A stretch of DNA of 64,000 nt, from NCBI RefSeq assembly GCF_024347135.1, contig NZ_AP024907.1, forward strand, positions 3,897,001-3,961,000, in the 5' to 3' direction. This stretch comes from Vibrio spartinae (lineage in GTDB: Bacteria; Pseudomonadota; Gammaproteobacteria; Enterobacterales; Vibrionaceae). Made by a program: the position numbers and the translations under genes. Shown in pieces: positions 25,452 through 35,317 of this stretch (positions are counted from its first letter, which is position 1; each line of letters opens with the position of its first letter). The notes beneath the pieces are model-generated. The model had not been told where the DNA came from, ran no database searches, and was given only the letters and a program-made list of their open reading frames with translations.

Positions 25452-28161
25452 AGAATATTCTCTTGCGTTATCAGGTGTCAGTTGCGGCAATTGTGTTACA
25501 AAGATCGTTTCCGCTTTAAGGGAAAGCGATCCTGATATCTCGCTGGTTATTAATAATAGTAAAGATAAAACAGATCTTATTACCACATTGGAACCAGAAA
25601 ACGCGATACAAATTATTTCCAGCACTGGATATGCTGCGACTTTGCCCGTAATTCACCAATACGAAACAACATTGGCTAACGTTTCTTGCCAAAACTGCGT
25701 TAAAAAAATCACGTCTGGCATTAGAGATGTGGATAACAACGCTGATGTGTCAGTGGACATTTTGGCTCAGCGGTTAGTTGTCAATAGCCATGTCAGTGAT
25801 TCAGAGGTGGAACGTATTTTACTGGAGTTAGGATACAGTGGCCGAAACGGAGAGCGGAATACCGCTGTTCCCGATGTGGCTGAATCTAATACGACCAGTG
25901 TTCATATGGATTTATTGGCTCAAAAGCAGACGGTGAATCTGGCTTTAGTGGGAGTGACATGCGCCAGTTGTGTCAATACCATTGAGGGGGCTCTGACAAA
26001 TCTGGAAGGTGTTGAATCAGTGGATGTCAACTTTGCCAACCGTACAGCGACCGTTCAGTCTCATCAATCAACACTATCACTTATTCAGGCGATTCAGGCG
26101 GTTGGTTACGATGCCAGTGAAATCGTTGATGCTGATGAGGCGGAAGATATCAAAGCAGAGCAGGAAGCCCAAGAGTATCGGTTTAAAATCAGGCAAAGTA
26201 TTATCGGTCTGGGACTGGGTATTCCATTGATGGGTTATGGCCTGCTGGGTGGCCCTATGAACGTAAATACCCTCTCAGAGCAAGCTCTCTGGCTTGGTAT
26301 CGGTTTGTTGACATTGGTTATTTTGTGGCGAGCCGGCAGGCATTTTTTTAAGGGAGCCTGGAAAGCGTTCTTAAATCGTAACGCCAACATGGATACCCTT
26401 ATTGCACTCGGCACTGGGACGGCCTGGCTCTATTCAATGGTGGTAGTTTTAGGACCTCAATGGTTACCTGAAAGTGCCAGACACCTCTATTTTGAGGCGA
26501 CCGCAATGATAATCGGTTTGATCAACCTTGGGCAAGCGCTTGAGGTTCGGGCTAGAGGCAGAACGTCTCAGGCTATCAGACGGTTACTTGATCTGAGAGT
26601 AAAAACTGCGGTGGTGATTCGTGACGGACAAGATGTCTCCGTTCCTGTCGAACAGGTAATGCGGGGTGACAAGATCCGGGTAAGAGCAGGTGAGAAAATT
26701 CCTGTGGACGGTGTGGTCACTGATGGGCGTACGACGATAGATGAGTCTATGTTAACCGGTGAACCGATTCCCATAGAGAAGCAACCCGGCAGCCAGGTAT
26801 CCGCAGGCACGATAAACGGTCAGGGAAGTTTTGTGTTTGAAGCGAAAAAGGTAGGTAGTGACACTGTTCTTGCTCAGATTATCAGCATGGTCTCCAATGC
26901 GCAGAACTCGAAACCTCCTATTAGTCACTTAGCCGACAAGGTTTCTGCCGTTTTTGTACCAACAGTTATGATCTTATCCATTATGACTGCTTTGATATGG
27001 TACAACGTTGGTCCGCAGCCAACTCTGGCCTATATGATTGTTGCCGCAACCTCAGTACTTATTATCGCTTGTCCCTGCGCTCTCGGGCTGGCGACGCCAA
27101 TATCTACCATGATTGGAGTTGGGAAGGCGGCAGAGTTTGGTGGTTTGATCCGCAACGGAGAAGCCTTACAGCGGGCAAGTGAATTGGATGTTGTCGTATT
27201 GGATAAAACCGGGACCATCACACAGGGTAAACCTGAGGTCACAAACTTCCGTGTCTTTTCGGGTGAAGAAAATATTTTGTCGCTGGTTGAGACTTTGGAA
27301 AAAGGCTCTAACCACCCATTGGCTCAGGCATTAACCAGCTATGCGCAACACCACGCTCAATCTGGAGAGTCACCACAAGTATCCGAGTTTGAGTCCTTAA
27401 CCGGTATGGGAGTGCAGGCTCACTACAACGGGAAAAGATTGCTCCTTGGTAACGATAAGCTTATGAATCGGTTTGGACTGAAAACAGAGACCGTGAGTGA
27501 ATACGCCATCCAGTGGGAACAAGATGCAAATACTGTGGTGTACTTTGCTGTTGATAACGATATTCAGGCTCTTTTTGGTATCAGCGATCCTATAAGAGAA
27601 GATGCCCGAAGTGCGATTGAGCGTTTTCACAAACAAGGTATTCATGTCGTTATGCTAACCGGAGATAACGAAAATACGGCTAGGGCGGTTGCGAGCTTGT
27701 CCAATGTTGACGAGTTTTACGCAGGGCTAATGCCAGAGGATAAGCTTAGCTGGATTAAAGAGTTTCAGGTACAGGGAAAAGTTGTCGGCATGGTTGGCGA
27801 TGGGATCAATGATGCTCCGGCACTTGCTCAGTCCGACGTTGGGTTTGCTATCGGAAGCGGCACCGATGTTGCCATTGAAAGTGCGGATATCACTCTGATG
27901 CGAAGCTCTCTGCATGGTATTTCAGATGTTATAGGGATCAGCAGTGCAACGATGACAAATATCAAACAGAACCTCTGGGGGGCGTTCATTTACAACTCCC
28001 TGGGTATACCGGTCGCAGCAGGATTACTATTTCCATTTACGGGCTGGCTTCTAAGTCCAATCATTGCAGGAGCAGCAATGTCGCTGTCATCTGTTACGGT
28101 CGTCACTAACGCAAACCGGTTGCGCTTATACAAGCCTGGCCGTTCTATCAGTAATAAATAG
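25441..28161 (+). CDS. copA: Cu(I)/Ag(I)-exporting P1B-type ATPase 2 with three HMA domains
   Basis: 906 aa from ATG 25441 (AGGAGG upstream). Three N-terminal metal-binding domains: GVSCGNC (C15, C18), NVSCQNC (C83, C86), GVTCASC (C174, C177). Then the P-type core: [40 protein letters not shown]. Differs from CopA1 in having three HMA domains and no His-rich tail, so the two probably differ in affinity or regulation. Translationally coupled to cueR. Confidence 0.95.
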   Translation: MKVKEYSLALSGVSCGNCVTKIVSALRESDPDISLVINNSKDKTDLITTLEPENAIQIISSTGYAATLPVIHQYETTLANVSCQNCVKKITSGIRDVDNNADVSVDILAQRLVVNSHVSDSEVERILLELGYSGRNGERNTAVPDVAESNTTSVHMDLLAQKQTVNLALVGVTCASCVNTIEGALTNLEGVESVDVNFANRTATVQSHQSTLSLIQAIQAVGYDASEIVDADEAEDIKAEQEAQEYRFKIRQSIIGLGLGIPLMGYGLLGGPMNVNTLSEQALWLGIGLLTLVILWRAGRHFFKGAWKAFLNRNANMDTLIALGTGTAWLYSMVVVLGPQWLPESARHLYFEATAMIIGLINLGQALEVRARGRTSQAIRRLLDLRVKTAVVIRDGQDVSVPVEQVMRGDKIRVRAGEKIPVDGVVTDGRTTIDESMLTGEPIPIEKQPGSQVSAGTINGQGSFVFEAKKVGSDTVLAQIISMVSNAQNSKPPISHLADKVSAVFVPTVMILSIMTALIWYNVGPQPTLAYMIVAATSVLIIACPCALGLATPISTMIGVGKAAEFGGLIRNGEALQRASELDVVVLDKTGTITQGKPEVTNFRVFSGEENILSLVETLEKGSNHPLAQALTSYAQHHAQSGESPQVSEFESLTGMGVQAHYNGKRLLLGNDKLMNRFGLKTETVSEYAIQWEQDANTVVYFAVDNDIQALFGISDPIREDARSAIERFHKQGIHVVMLTGDNENTARAVASLSNVDEFYAGLMPEDKLSWIKEFQVQGKVVGMVGDGINDAPALAQSDVGFAIGSGTDVAIESADITLMRSSLHGISDVIGISSATMTNIKQNLWGAFIYNSLGIPVAAGLLFPFTGWLLSPIIAGAAMSLSSVTVVTNANRLRLYKPGRSISNK

Positions 28162-28170
28162 GAGGTTGAT

Positions 28171-28300
28171 ATGTGGGTGAACGTAATAGGTCTTACAGCC
28201 ATTGTACTGATCATCTGGTGGTTTTGGGGGAAACAACTCGGCAGAAAATGACAATATTGTCATCATTACCGTCCGGTTACTGACAGGTACTGTAGGCTAA
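28171..28300 (+). pseudogene. Truncated cupredoxin gene after copA2
   Basis: The 26-codon ORF MWVNVIGLTAIVLIIWWFWG matches the anchor of the cupredoxin that follows copA1. It ends at 28251. From 28247 another frame reads NDNIVIITV, matching the copy-1 start of the cupredoxin fold (NDLVITV), then stops at 28300. The gene has therefore lost most of its fold. The 26-aa anchor could still be made (GGAGG upstream). The frame break coincides with a CusR-type box. Confidence 0.6.
28248..28263. promoter_or_regulatory. CusR-type box A
   Basis: Perfect palindrome ATGACAATATTGTCAT, preceded by AA as in the E. coli CusR box. A -10-like TAAGAT lies 34 bp downstream, before the His-rich gene at 28339. Confidence 0.75.
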
Positions 28301-28338
28301 GATCAGCACTAGATAGAGTAAGTAATTTGGAGAAAGTT

Positions 28339-28662
28339 ATGAAAGCTAACAACAAAAATCACAGTTGCCATTCGGGACACGGCGAGCACAAAGGCCATGG
28401 TTGGATGATGCTTCTATGTGTACTGTTTATGGTCGGAATACCGTTCCTGGTTATCTCCTCAACCATGAGTTCGTTTAGTCCGTCTCTGCTTGGTACCGCA
28501 CTTGTGCCTCTGATTTTATGTCTGGTCATGCACGGGGTGATGATGAAATTTATGATGCCAGGAAGTACAAAAGATCAGGATGCTTCTCAAGAACCGCAGG
28601 ATAAGAAAGAGGTGCAAATGGTAGAAGATAAAACGAATGATGGTGGTCGATTTAGCGCTTGA
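28339..28662 (+). CDS. His-rich two-helix membrane protein (DUF2933-like)
   Basis: 107 aa from ATG 28339 (GGAG upstream). His-rich head (NHSCHSGHGEHKGHG), two hydrophobic segments (MMLLCVLFMVGIPFLVIS; LGTALVPLILCLVMHGVMM) and a charged tail. Resembles the DUF2933 protein at 21049 in size and His content but with the His block at the other end. Controlled by CusR-type box A. Function unknown. Confidence 0.65.
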   Translation: MKANNKNHSCHSGHGEHKGHGWMMLLCVLFMVGIPFLVISSTMSSFSPSLLGTALVPLILCLVMHGVMMKFMMPGSTKDQDASQEPQDKKEVQMVEDKTNDGGRFSA

Positions 28663-28762
28663 TTTATCTCATTCAAAGCAACGAATCAGGAAACCAAGAT
28701 TTCTAAGTCTTTTGATAACGCCGTACAACTTTAAATTTAAAAAAGAGAATAAGGATTGAATA

Positions 28763-29056
28763 ATGAAAACTGTTCTTACAACAATGCTGATCGGTAGCCT
28801 TATTTCTGCACCAATATTTGCACAGGATATGGTAAAAGACAGCGCAACCGAAGGTTCTCATAATCAGCACCACGGTTCGGAGAGTAACACTTCTTCATCC
28901 GCTGAAATGCCGATGATGGATATGATGCAGAACATGGAAAATCACCAGCAGATGATGTCGCAGATGCATGCCATGATGACTGAAATGCATCAGATGATGT
29001 CAGAGAAAGGTTGCGACAAAGCAATGGGAAAAAATATGATGGAAAAAGAAAGCTAG
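28763..29056 (+). CDS. Periplasmic methionine-rich metal-binding protein 2
   Basis: 97 aa. Signal peptide (TMLIGSLISAPIFA), His-containing linker (SHNQHHGSESN) and Met-rich body (EMPMMDMMQNMENHQQMMSQ). Counterpart of the 154-aa protein at 22027. Predicted periplasmic Cu(I)/Ag(I) binder. Confidence 0.7.
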   Translation: MKTVLTTMLIGSLISAPIFAQDMVKDSATEGSHNQHHGSESNTSSSAEMPMMDMMQNMENHQQMMSQMHAMMTEMHQMMSEKGCDKAMGKNMMEKES

Positions 29057-29234
29057 TTACCGATTCCGTACATAATTTCTCTTTATCTACTTCAAATTTA
29101 GCTCGTGCTTATGGCCGGGCTTTTTCTTTTTTTCAAAATTTTAATTGATATTTAGCATGATATAGATCATCTGAATATTTTGTAACTTCATGTATAACCA
29201 TCTGATGTGTCGAATGTTTTCTGGATTAATATAA

Positions 29235-31187
29235 ATGTTTAATAACTTGAAACTTGGTCAAAAGATAGGCTTGGGTTTTGCGACTCTTATGGTATTTCTT
29301 TCCATTATAGTGATGATGAGTATTTTCACGCTGAATAAGGCTGATTTGGGTATAGAATCGTATAGTCGCCTTAGTGAAGTGTCTGACTTTAGTTATCATA
29401 TTCGAAATAAATTGATTGAAGTGAAAGAAGATACACGAGCGTACTTATTGTCAAATAGTGATACAGACATTCAACGCTACAACAAACATATCTCGGAGTT
29501 GGACAAAGCCCTTCAGATGCACTTACCCTCATTCGACATGAAAAATGCAAAAGTGCTTAACGACATATCAAATAAACTGCATCAATATGATGAAATATTT
29601 TCAGATGTAATCAACCAAACAAAACAGAGAAGCGATGTTTTGAATGGTGTCCTTGAACCGAGTGGTGAGCATATGTTCAGTACCATGCGTCAACTTGCAG
29701 TCAAGGCTTATGATTATGGTGACACAGACTCTGCGTATCGGGCATCTCTGGTTCAGGAAAAGCTGCTATCAAGTCGGATCAATGTGTTGAAGTTTCTACA
29801 GTCAAGCAGTGATGAAAATTACGATATAGCCTTGAAAGATATGCAAGAGTTGAAAGGCGAAGCTATGGCGTTAAAGAACCTGTTAACCGAGGATTCATTG
29901 AAAGGCCTCCTTACTCAGTATCACACGTCACACAAATCGTATCTTCAAGCAATGAGTTTGATTCAACAGGCCGAAGTTGCCCGAAAAGAATTGATTCAAG
30001 TTCGCCTTAAAGGTTTAGAAACTGAAATAGAAAAAGACATATTAGAGATTCAATCTACCGTCAATGATAGCAAGAGAACAACCGAACTGGCATTGAAGTC
30101 AACAACAAAGCAGAGTATCCAGTTTACTACTGCTATTTCATTTATTGCCATTTTAATCGGTACTGTCTTGGCGTACTTGATGACTATCTCGATTACTAAG
30201 CCCATTTTGAAAGCTATCGATGCAGCAGATAAGCTTTCTCAGGGAGATTTATCGGGCTGCTCTGACGAATCAAGTGTTCGAAAAGATGAGGTCGGAACGT
30301 TACTCAATGCGATCAATGTTACGACGATACGATTGAGAAGTATGGTCAGCACGATTGCTGAAGCCGGTAAAGAGCTGAATCAAACATCTTCGGTGATGAT
30401 CAATCTGACGGAGAAATACTCCAACAGTATCCAGAGACAAGAACAGGAAACCGATTCCGTAGCAACTGCAATGACGGAAATGACAGCGACCGTAAAAGAT
30501 GTTGCTCAAAATACTTTAATGGCTGAACAAACAGCAAGTGAAGCAAGGGAGCGAGCAACGAAAGGTTATATCATTGCAAAAGAGACCACGCAGATAATCA
30601 ATAAGCTAGCTCAATCCGTTGGTGATTCTGCTGAAAAATTATCTGTAGTGGAAGTTGAGTCCGGTGATATTGGCAATATATTAAATGTTATCTATGAAGT
30701 CGCGGAGCAAACGAATCTTCTCGCTTTAAATGCGGCCATTGAGGCAGCAAGAGCGGGGGAACATGGTCGTGGTTTCGCGGTTGTTGCTGACGAAGTAAGG
30801 CTACTTGCACAGCGAACTCGAGAGTCAATCACTCAGATACATACTATCACTGAAAAACTACAACATGGTATCCAAGATGCTGTTCAGGCAATGAACAATG
30901 GTAAAACTCAAACCGTGTCCAGTGTTGAACAGGTTAGCCTCATGGGCGACGCACTATCGGCTATTGAAGAGTCCGTGTCGGTTATTTCTGATATGAATAC
31001 TCAAATTGCTAGTGCTTCTGGTCAGCAAAGTATTGTCGCGGATCGTGTCGGTGAACATATGAAATCCGTTGGTGAAATTGCTCGTAGAAATACAAACACG
31101 ATTATGGATATCAACTCGTTATGTAGTGATGTCGGTAGTTTATCAATTCAACTGAGTAAGCTGATCAGTCAGTTTAAGCTTTCATAA
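29235..31187 (+). CDS. Methyl-accepting chemotaxis protein
   Basis: 650 aa. Membrane segment at about residues 11-32, helical periplasmic sensor (about 33-295), second membrane segment ([20 protein letters not shown]), HAMP domain ([20 protein letters not shown]), and the conserved signalling hairpin ([40 protein letters not shown]). It controls CheA. Being inside the copper island suggests it senses a metal-related signal and drives escape; that is an inference. Confidence 0.9.
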   Translation: MFNNLKLGQKIGLGFATLMVFLSIIVMMSIFTLNKADLGIESYSRLSEVSDFSYHIRNKLIEVKEDTRAYLLSNSDTDIQRYNKHISELDKALQMHLPSFDMKNAKVLNDISNKLHQYDEIFSDVINQTKQRSDVLNGVLEPSGEHMFSTMRQLAVKAYDYGDTDSAYRASLVQEKLLSSRINVLKFLQSSSDENYDIALKDMQELKGEAMALKNLLTEDSLKGLLTQYHTSHKSYLQAMSLIQQAEVARKELIQVRLKGLETEIEKDILEIQSTVNDSKRTTELALKSTTKQSIQFTTAISFIAILIGTVLAYLMTISITKPILKAIDAADKLSQGDLSGCSDESSVRKDEVGTLLNAINVTTIRLRSMVSTIAEAGKELNQTSSVMINLTEKYSNSIQRQEQETDSVATAMTEMTATVKDVAQNTLMAEQTASEARERATKGYIIAKETTQIINKLAQSVGDSAEKLSVVEVESGDIGNILNVIYEVAEQTNLLALNAAIEAARAGEHGRGFAVVADEVRLLAQRTRESITQIHTITEKLQHGIQDAVQAMNNGKTQTVSSVEQVSLMGDALSAIEESVSVISDMNTQIASASGQQSIVADRVGEHMKSVGEIARRNTNTIMDINSLCSDVGSLSIQLSKLISQFKLS

Positions 31188-31386
31188 ATCAGCAAATTAT
31201 TTGGATGGTGCCTGGTTGAGCTGAGATGCATAAAAATTCGCTTTAATTAAAAAGAGACGTTGGGTAGCTGAGCCACATGAAATGAGGTTGATAGGTTGTT
31301 CAGGTTGGTTCTCATATATTGAAGTGCTGTGTCTGCGCGGGCTTACCGTGGCACTCTTTCTTTCTCTGCCATTGAAGAGACAAGGA

Positions 31387-31420
31387 AGTTCAACAAATAT
31401 GAAATTTGGTGCACTCTTCC
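31387..31420 (+). repeat. Vestigial copy of the copA1 start
   Basis: AGTTCAACAAATATGAAATT then TGGTGCACTCTTCC corresponds to 18269-18302 (AGTTCAACAAATACCAAATC, TGGTGCCTCCTC) with a few differences. It has no open frame. A scar of a past duplication or rearrangement within the island. Confidence 0.5.
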
Positions 31421-31575
31421 TTAGGTGTATTGCGAATAATTCATTTTAGTACTACTTGTTTCTTTGGTGAAAAGATCGAACCAGATTTTTCGTATTCCTA
31501 TCTTCTGTCGTTATTATTCATCCTCTCCTATGTTTAATCTCGTATTAGAGATAACGTTTATTAAGTAGTGATAAT

Positions 31576-31657
31576 AAAAAAAGCTGAGCCTAATGCTCAG
31601 CTATAAATGATAAATAAAATAATGAACCTCAAATGTTACCATATGAGTAAGCAGTGG
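31576..31657 (-). ncRNA. Candidate CusR-controlled small RNA 1
   Basis: Read leftward: a CusR-type box (31718-31703), 33 bp, TATACT at 31669-31664, start about 31657, then an AU-rich stretch and the terminator AGCTGAGC-N5-GCTCAGCT (31602-31582) with a T run to 31576. About 82 nt with no ORF. It shares box, spacing, GGTCAG after the box, and terminator with candidates 2 and 3. Confidence 0.6.
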
Positions 31658-31702
31658 ATCTCTAGTATAAATGCAATATAATGAATTTTTCCTGACCAGA
31701 GA

Positions 31703-31718
31703 ATGACAGATTTGTCAT
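31703..31718. promoter_or_regulatory. CusR-type box B
   Basis: ATGACAGATTTGTCAT. Leftward it has TATACT after 33 bp. Rightward, toward the porin, TGTTCT lies at the same spacing, so it might act in both directions. Confidence 0.65.
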
Positions 31719-32375
31719 GGAATTAACAATAAATATAAGATATAACGCCATTGTTCTTAATCATTAATTACAGAAAAATTAATAGGATGAGAGGTAAAGG
31801 TTAAACTTTACGATGCAGATGATGTTTTGTTGTCTTTTATCTATAAACTTATGATTTTTTTGTTTTTCATCCCAAGTGTTGCTTTTACTAATATTACATT
31901 CCCAAATATTTTCCTACCGCAATGAATTGCTTGTATCACTATTTTCTATATTTATCCCTGTGCTGGGAATACTTAAAATATAAATAGCAAAGGATATTAA
32001 AATTACACGAATGTCATTTTTGAGTCATGTTTATGACATGAATGAATTGTTAATTTCTCCGTTATAGAAATTAGATGAATGATTACCTATTCAAAAATAT
32101 GCATGGTTAGAATAAATTAAGCAGCTTTGTCTGCTTAATTATTGTTTGAGTAGAAAGCAGCGTGATATTGCTTTGCCAGTATTTTAATTTTGTTGAGTGG
32201 GGCGATACCATAATATTATATGGCATATTTTTCTTTGTCTCCCTCGTGACTTTGTTAGTACTGGCATGCAATTAAATGGCCCCTCTCTTTCTGTAGTAGG
32301 GGGTAGGAATGTCGAAAATCATATGAGAATCGATAGATTTTTGTCCTGTTTCGACGACACAAGGAAATTGCATAA

Positions 32376-33722
32376 ATGATTGAAAAAAAATTAAAAATGG
32401 CTGCTCCTTTGGCAGTGGTACTAATTACAGCTCCGGCACTGGCTGATGTCGCTTCACCATCGCTAGATGGTTTGAAGGGTGAAATTGATCAACTGACCGC
32501 AGAAGTCGCTAACCTAAAAAATGACCAATCTGCTATCAGGCTTAATGGTTATTACCGTATGCAAGGCACGGCGGAAAGCCTCGATGAAACTGACGATAAT
32601 AGTAGTACTTGGGTTGATCAGCGTCTGCGCATGAAGGTCACCGGCGACCTGAATGAAAATGTTACTGTGGTTTGGTACGGTGAGTACGATGCTCCCTTTG
32701 GTGAAAAAGGTAGTAAGACGGTCGCAGGTTCAGGTGGCAAACTCAGCTCTGATGGCGTTGGTATTGAGACAAAAAACGCTTACGTTGATTTTAGACTACC
32801 GAATACGGACTGGAAGGTACGAACGGGTATTCAAGGGTATGGTTTTGGCAAATATGAGAGTTTCGTGACTGATGATGACATGAACGGCATCTCGTTTTTG
32901 GGCAATATAGACATGGTCAACCTGAGCGGGGGTTGGTTTAAATGGGATGAAGGAGAAAGAGATTCGTCAGACGACGTCGACTTCTACGTGTTGAATGGTG
33001 AGTTAAACCCTAACGATAATCTAAGTTACGGTTTTACTGGAGGCTCAATCAACAACAGGAACGAAGATGCCATTAATGGCACGGCTGCTCGAACGGACGA
33101 TATTTATCTTGGATCCTACGTTGACTACACTTATGGTGACATGGCTTATAGCGGTTCTGTACTCTATAAGATTGCGTCAGGAATGGACTCAAATGCTTCT
33201 GATGGCGAAGCATTCATGTTAAATCTCTATGCTCAAAAGCATTGGACTGGCGGTTATATTAAAGTCCACGGTATCTATATTCCTGCTGACGACAGCAGTA
33301 ATGGGACAGATCGTTTTGCTGAAAACAATTCAGGTTATGAGCTCAACAGTAGTAACCTGATGATCTTTGGAACCGATTCATACTACAACAACGGCTCGCA
33401 AGGAGGTAAGGCAGTTTTAGATGCAGCTTACCAAGGGTACGGCTTGTTGGGACTGATGCTTTCTGGTGATCAGATGCTAGAAGATGACTACTATGTTAAG
33501 TATGGCGCTGGTTACTTCAGAGTGGCTGACGATGCCCCTCAGAGTGCTTCACAGGCAAATGGTTCGAATCTTGGTGCTGAATTGGCTGCACAGTTTGGCA
33601 AAAAATTTGCGGGTATATATGACTTGAGTTTGCGTGGTTCTTACGGTTTTATGGGGGATTTCTATCAAGAAAGCTCTGAGGACACATACAAGATTGTTGC
33701 TATGCTCAATGTCGTATTCTAA
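32376..33722 (+). CDS. Outer-membrane porin
   Basis: 448 aa. Signal peptide (LAVVLITAPALA), a short coiled-coil stretch (LKGEIDQLTAEVANLKNDQ), then an amphipathic beta barrel (LNGYYRMQGTAES, WVDQRLRMKVTGDLNENVTV) ending in aromatic IVAMLNVVF, the BAM-type terminal Phe. General porin of unknown selectivity. Long upstream region with CusR-type elements. In a metal island it may change permeability or copper uptake. Confidence 0.8.
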   Translation: MIEKKLKMAAPLAVVLITAPALADVASPSLDGLKGEIDQLTAEVANLKNDQSAIRLNGYYRMQGTAESLDETDDNSSTWVDQRLRMKVTGDLNENVTVVWYGEYDAPFGEKGSKTVAGSGGKLSSDGVGIETKNAYVDFRLPNTDWKVRTGIQGYGFGKYESFVTDDDMNGISFLGNIDMVNLSGGWFKWDEGERDSSDDVDFYVLNGELNPNDNLSYGFTGGSINNRNEDAINGTAARTDDIYLGSYVDYTYGDMAYSGSVLYKIASGMDSNASDGEAFMLNLYAQKHWTGGYIKVHGIYIPADDSSNGTDRFAENNSGYELNSSNLMIFGTDSYYNNGSQGGKAVLDAAYQGYGLLGLMLSGDQMLEDDYYVKYGAGYFRVADDAPQSASQANGSNLGAELAAQFGKKFAGIYDLSLRGSYGFMGDFYQESSEDTYKIVAMLNVVF

Positions 33723-33755
33723 TTGAATCATTAAATACAATTAATTTTATTATGA

Positions 33756-33789
33756 CGGTCAAGCAGTCGCTTGACCGCTTTTCTGTTTT
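33756..33789 (+). terminator. Terminator of the porin gene
   Basis: CGGTCAAGC (33756-33764), loop AGTC, GCTTGACCG (33769-33777), then CTTTTCTGTTTT. Confidence 0.85.
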
Positions 33790-33989
33790 ATCAACTCATT
33801 CAAGATTATTATTTTATTGAATCCAGGATGTTCTTCTCATGAGTCTTAATCAAAGTCGAGCCTTATGGATAACCTTTTTCGTTAATGGATTAACCGATTT
33901 TTACCATTCGGACCGTTTCCATTGATAATCTTTCTGTGTATAGCGTTAATATCAACCAATGAGTTCAACTCATTAAATTTTAAAGAAAT

Positions 33990-34005
33990 ATGACAAAATT
34001 GTCAT
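33990..34005. promoter_or_regulatory. CusR-type box C
   Basis: ATGACAAAATTGTCAT, with TAAGAT 33 bp after it and the DUF3316 start at 34086. Confidence 0.75.
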
Positions 34006-34085
34006 CTTAAAGACCAGAGTTCGACACCATGGCACCATTAAGATGTGATCAAGTTACAAATATCAACGCAACAAAAGGAAATCCA

Positions 34086-34469
34086 ATGAAACTGATGAAA
34101 ACGACTTTTACGACAGCAGCCTTGATTTTACTAAGTGGAAACGTCCTGGCAGGTCAGTATATTAATACTTATGGCAATTTTGAGGAAAGACTGGACACTC
34201 GTACATTTCACACCGAAGCGGTCTCTTCAAAACAGGAAGCCTATAAGCTGGGGTTACAGCAACTACATGAACTTGACAATAGCTCGACACAAGAGCTCAA
34301 TCATAAATTATTGGTCACCAGCGATAGTAGTAATGATATCCATTTGAATAAAAACGGTTATGTAACCGTACAGGAATTTATGAACGATGCTGGTCAGATA
34401 CTGTACAAAGGTAAGTTAACGTCAGCTATCATTACGCAGAACGTCGTGACGATTAAAACGATTAAATAA
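34086..34469 (+). CDS. DUF3316-type periplasmic protein 1
   Basis: 127 aa from ATG 34086 (AAAAGGAAATCC upstream). Signal peptide (TAALILLSGNVLA), then conserved EAYKLGLQQLHELDNSSTQE and GYVTVQEFMNDAGQILYKGK. The second copy at 46430 shares AYRLALSELHHL and FVTVQERMNENGELEYVGK. DUF3316 is typical of Vibrio; function unknown. Both copies have CusR-type boxes, so they belong to the metal response. Confidence 0.75.
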   Translation: MKLMKTTFTTAALILLSGNVLAGQYINTYGNFEERLDTRTFHTEAVSSKQEAYKLGLQQLHELDNSSTQELNHKLLVTSDSSNDIHLNKNGYVTVQEFMNDAGQILYKGKLTSAIITQNVVTIKTIK

Positions 34470-34470
34470 C

Positions 34471-34523
34471 AATGACTCGATACTCTAGCGTTATAGGGTA
34501 ATCGAGTCATTGTTATTTTTTTT
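34471..34523 (+). terminator. Terminator after DUF3316 gene 1
   Basis: AATGACTCGAT (34471-34481) pairs with ATCGAGTCATT (34501-34511), followed by eight T at 34516-34523. Confidence 0.85.
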
Positions 34524-34633
34524 GCGCTAAATGACATCGGTTGAACAGTCATTCGGCAATATCCGATTCAAGTTATTTGAGCTAGTCTGTATATTAACGC
34601 TCTAAGTACATAACACTATAATATTTATTAGAA

Positions 34634-35317
34634 ATGAAGCTATTAATTGTTGAAGATGAGCCTAAAACAGGCAGTTACTTAAAAAAGGGATTTACAGAGT
34701 CAGGCTACGTTGTTGATCTTGCTTATGACGGCGTCGATGGACTCTACCAGGCGACCACCAATCATTATGATCTCATTATATTAGATATCATGCTTCCGAA
34801 GTTAAATGGTTGGCAAGTGTTACAAACAATGCGAAGCAGTCAATTAGATACACCAATCATTATGCTTTCTGCAAAAGATCAGGTAGAAGACAGGGTTAAG
34901 GGACTGGAGTTGGGAGCGAACGATTATGTCGTCAAACCTTTTGCTTTTGTTGAGTTGCTTGCCCGGGTTAAAAATGCGTTAAGACACCAAAACGGGCAAG
35001 TGAAGAATGATGCGACCTTAGCTATCGCTGATTTATCTCTGGATCTTTTGAAGCGGACAGTTCACAGAGGGGGGGACGCGATCCTTCTGACCGCCAAAGA
35101 GTTCTCTTTATTAGAACTCTTTTTGCAAAGACGTGGCGAAGTTCTGTCGCGTTCACTCATCGCCTCTTTGATATGGGATATGAACTTTGATAGTGATACC
35201 AATGTTATTGATGTGGCGGTCAAAAGGTTGCGATCTAAAATTGATAAACCTTTTGATGTTAAATTAATTCATACGGTGCGTGGTATGGGTTATAAACTCG
35301 ATGATTCTGTAGAATGA
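34634..35317 (+). CDS. cusR: OmpR-family response regulator (CusR-like)
   Basis: 227 aa, the CusR/CopR length. Receiver domain with acidic pocket (VEDEP), phospho-acceptor D51 ([10 protein letters not shown]), LSAKDQ and YVVKPFAF (Lys). C-terminal winged helix ([32 protein letters not shown]). Overlaps the sensor kinase by ATGA. Its likely targets are the six ATGACA/TGTCAT palindromes in this island, which match the E. coli CusR box. Confidence 0.9.
   Translation: MKLLIVEDEPKTGSYLKKGFTESGYVVDLAYDGVDGLYQATTNHYDLIILDIMLPKLNGWQVLQTMRSSQLDTPIIMLSAKDQVEDRVKGLELGANDYVVKPFAFVELLARVKNALRHQNGQVKNDATLAIADLSLDLLKRTVHRGGDAILLTAKEFSLLELFLQRRGEVLSRSLIASLIWDMNFDSDTNVIDVAVKRLRSKIDKPFDVKLIHTVRGMGYKLDDSVE

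Larger units (their letters stand above)
31188..32375. other. Long regulatory stretch between chemoreceptor and porin
   Basis: 1.2 kb without a protein gene. It holds a degraded copy of the copA1 start (31387-31420), a leftward small-RNA candidate (31576-31657) with its CusR box (31703-31718), and an inverted repeat ATGTCAT (32011-32017) / ATGACAT (32033-32039). The porin leader downstream is AT-rich. Confidence 0.6.

Noticed and set aside
32011..32039. ATGTCAT/ATGACAT inverted repeat as a further CusR box
   Set aside because: Half-site order and spacing differ from the six 16-bp boxes.
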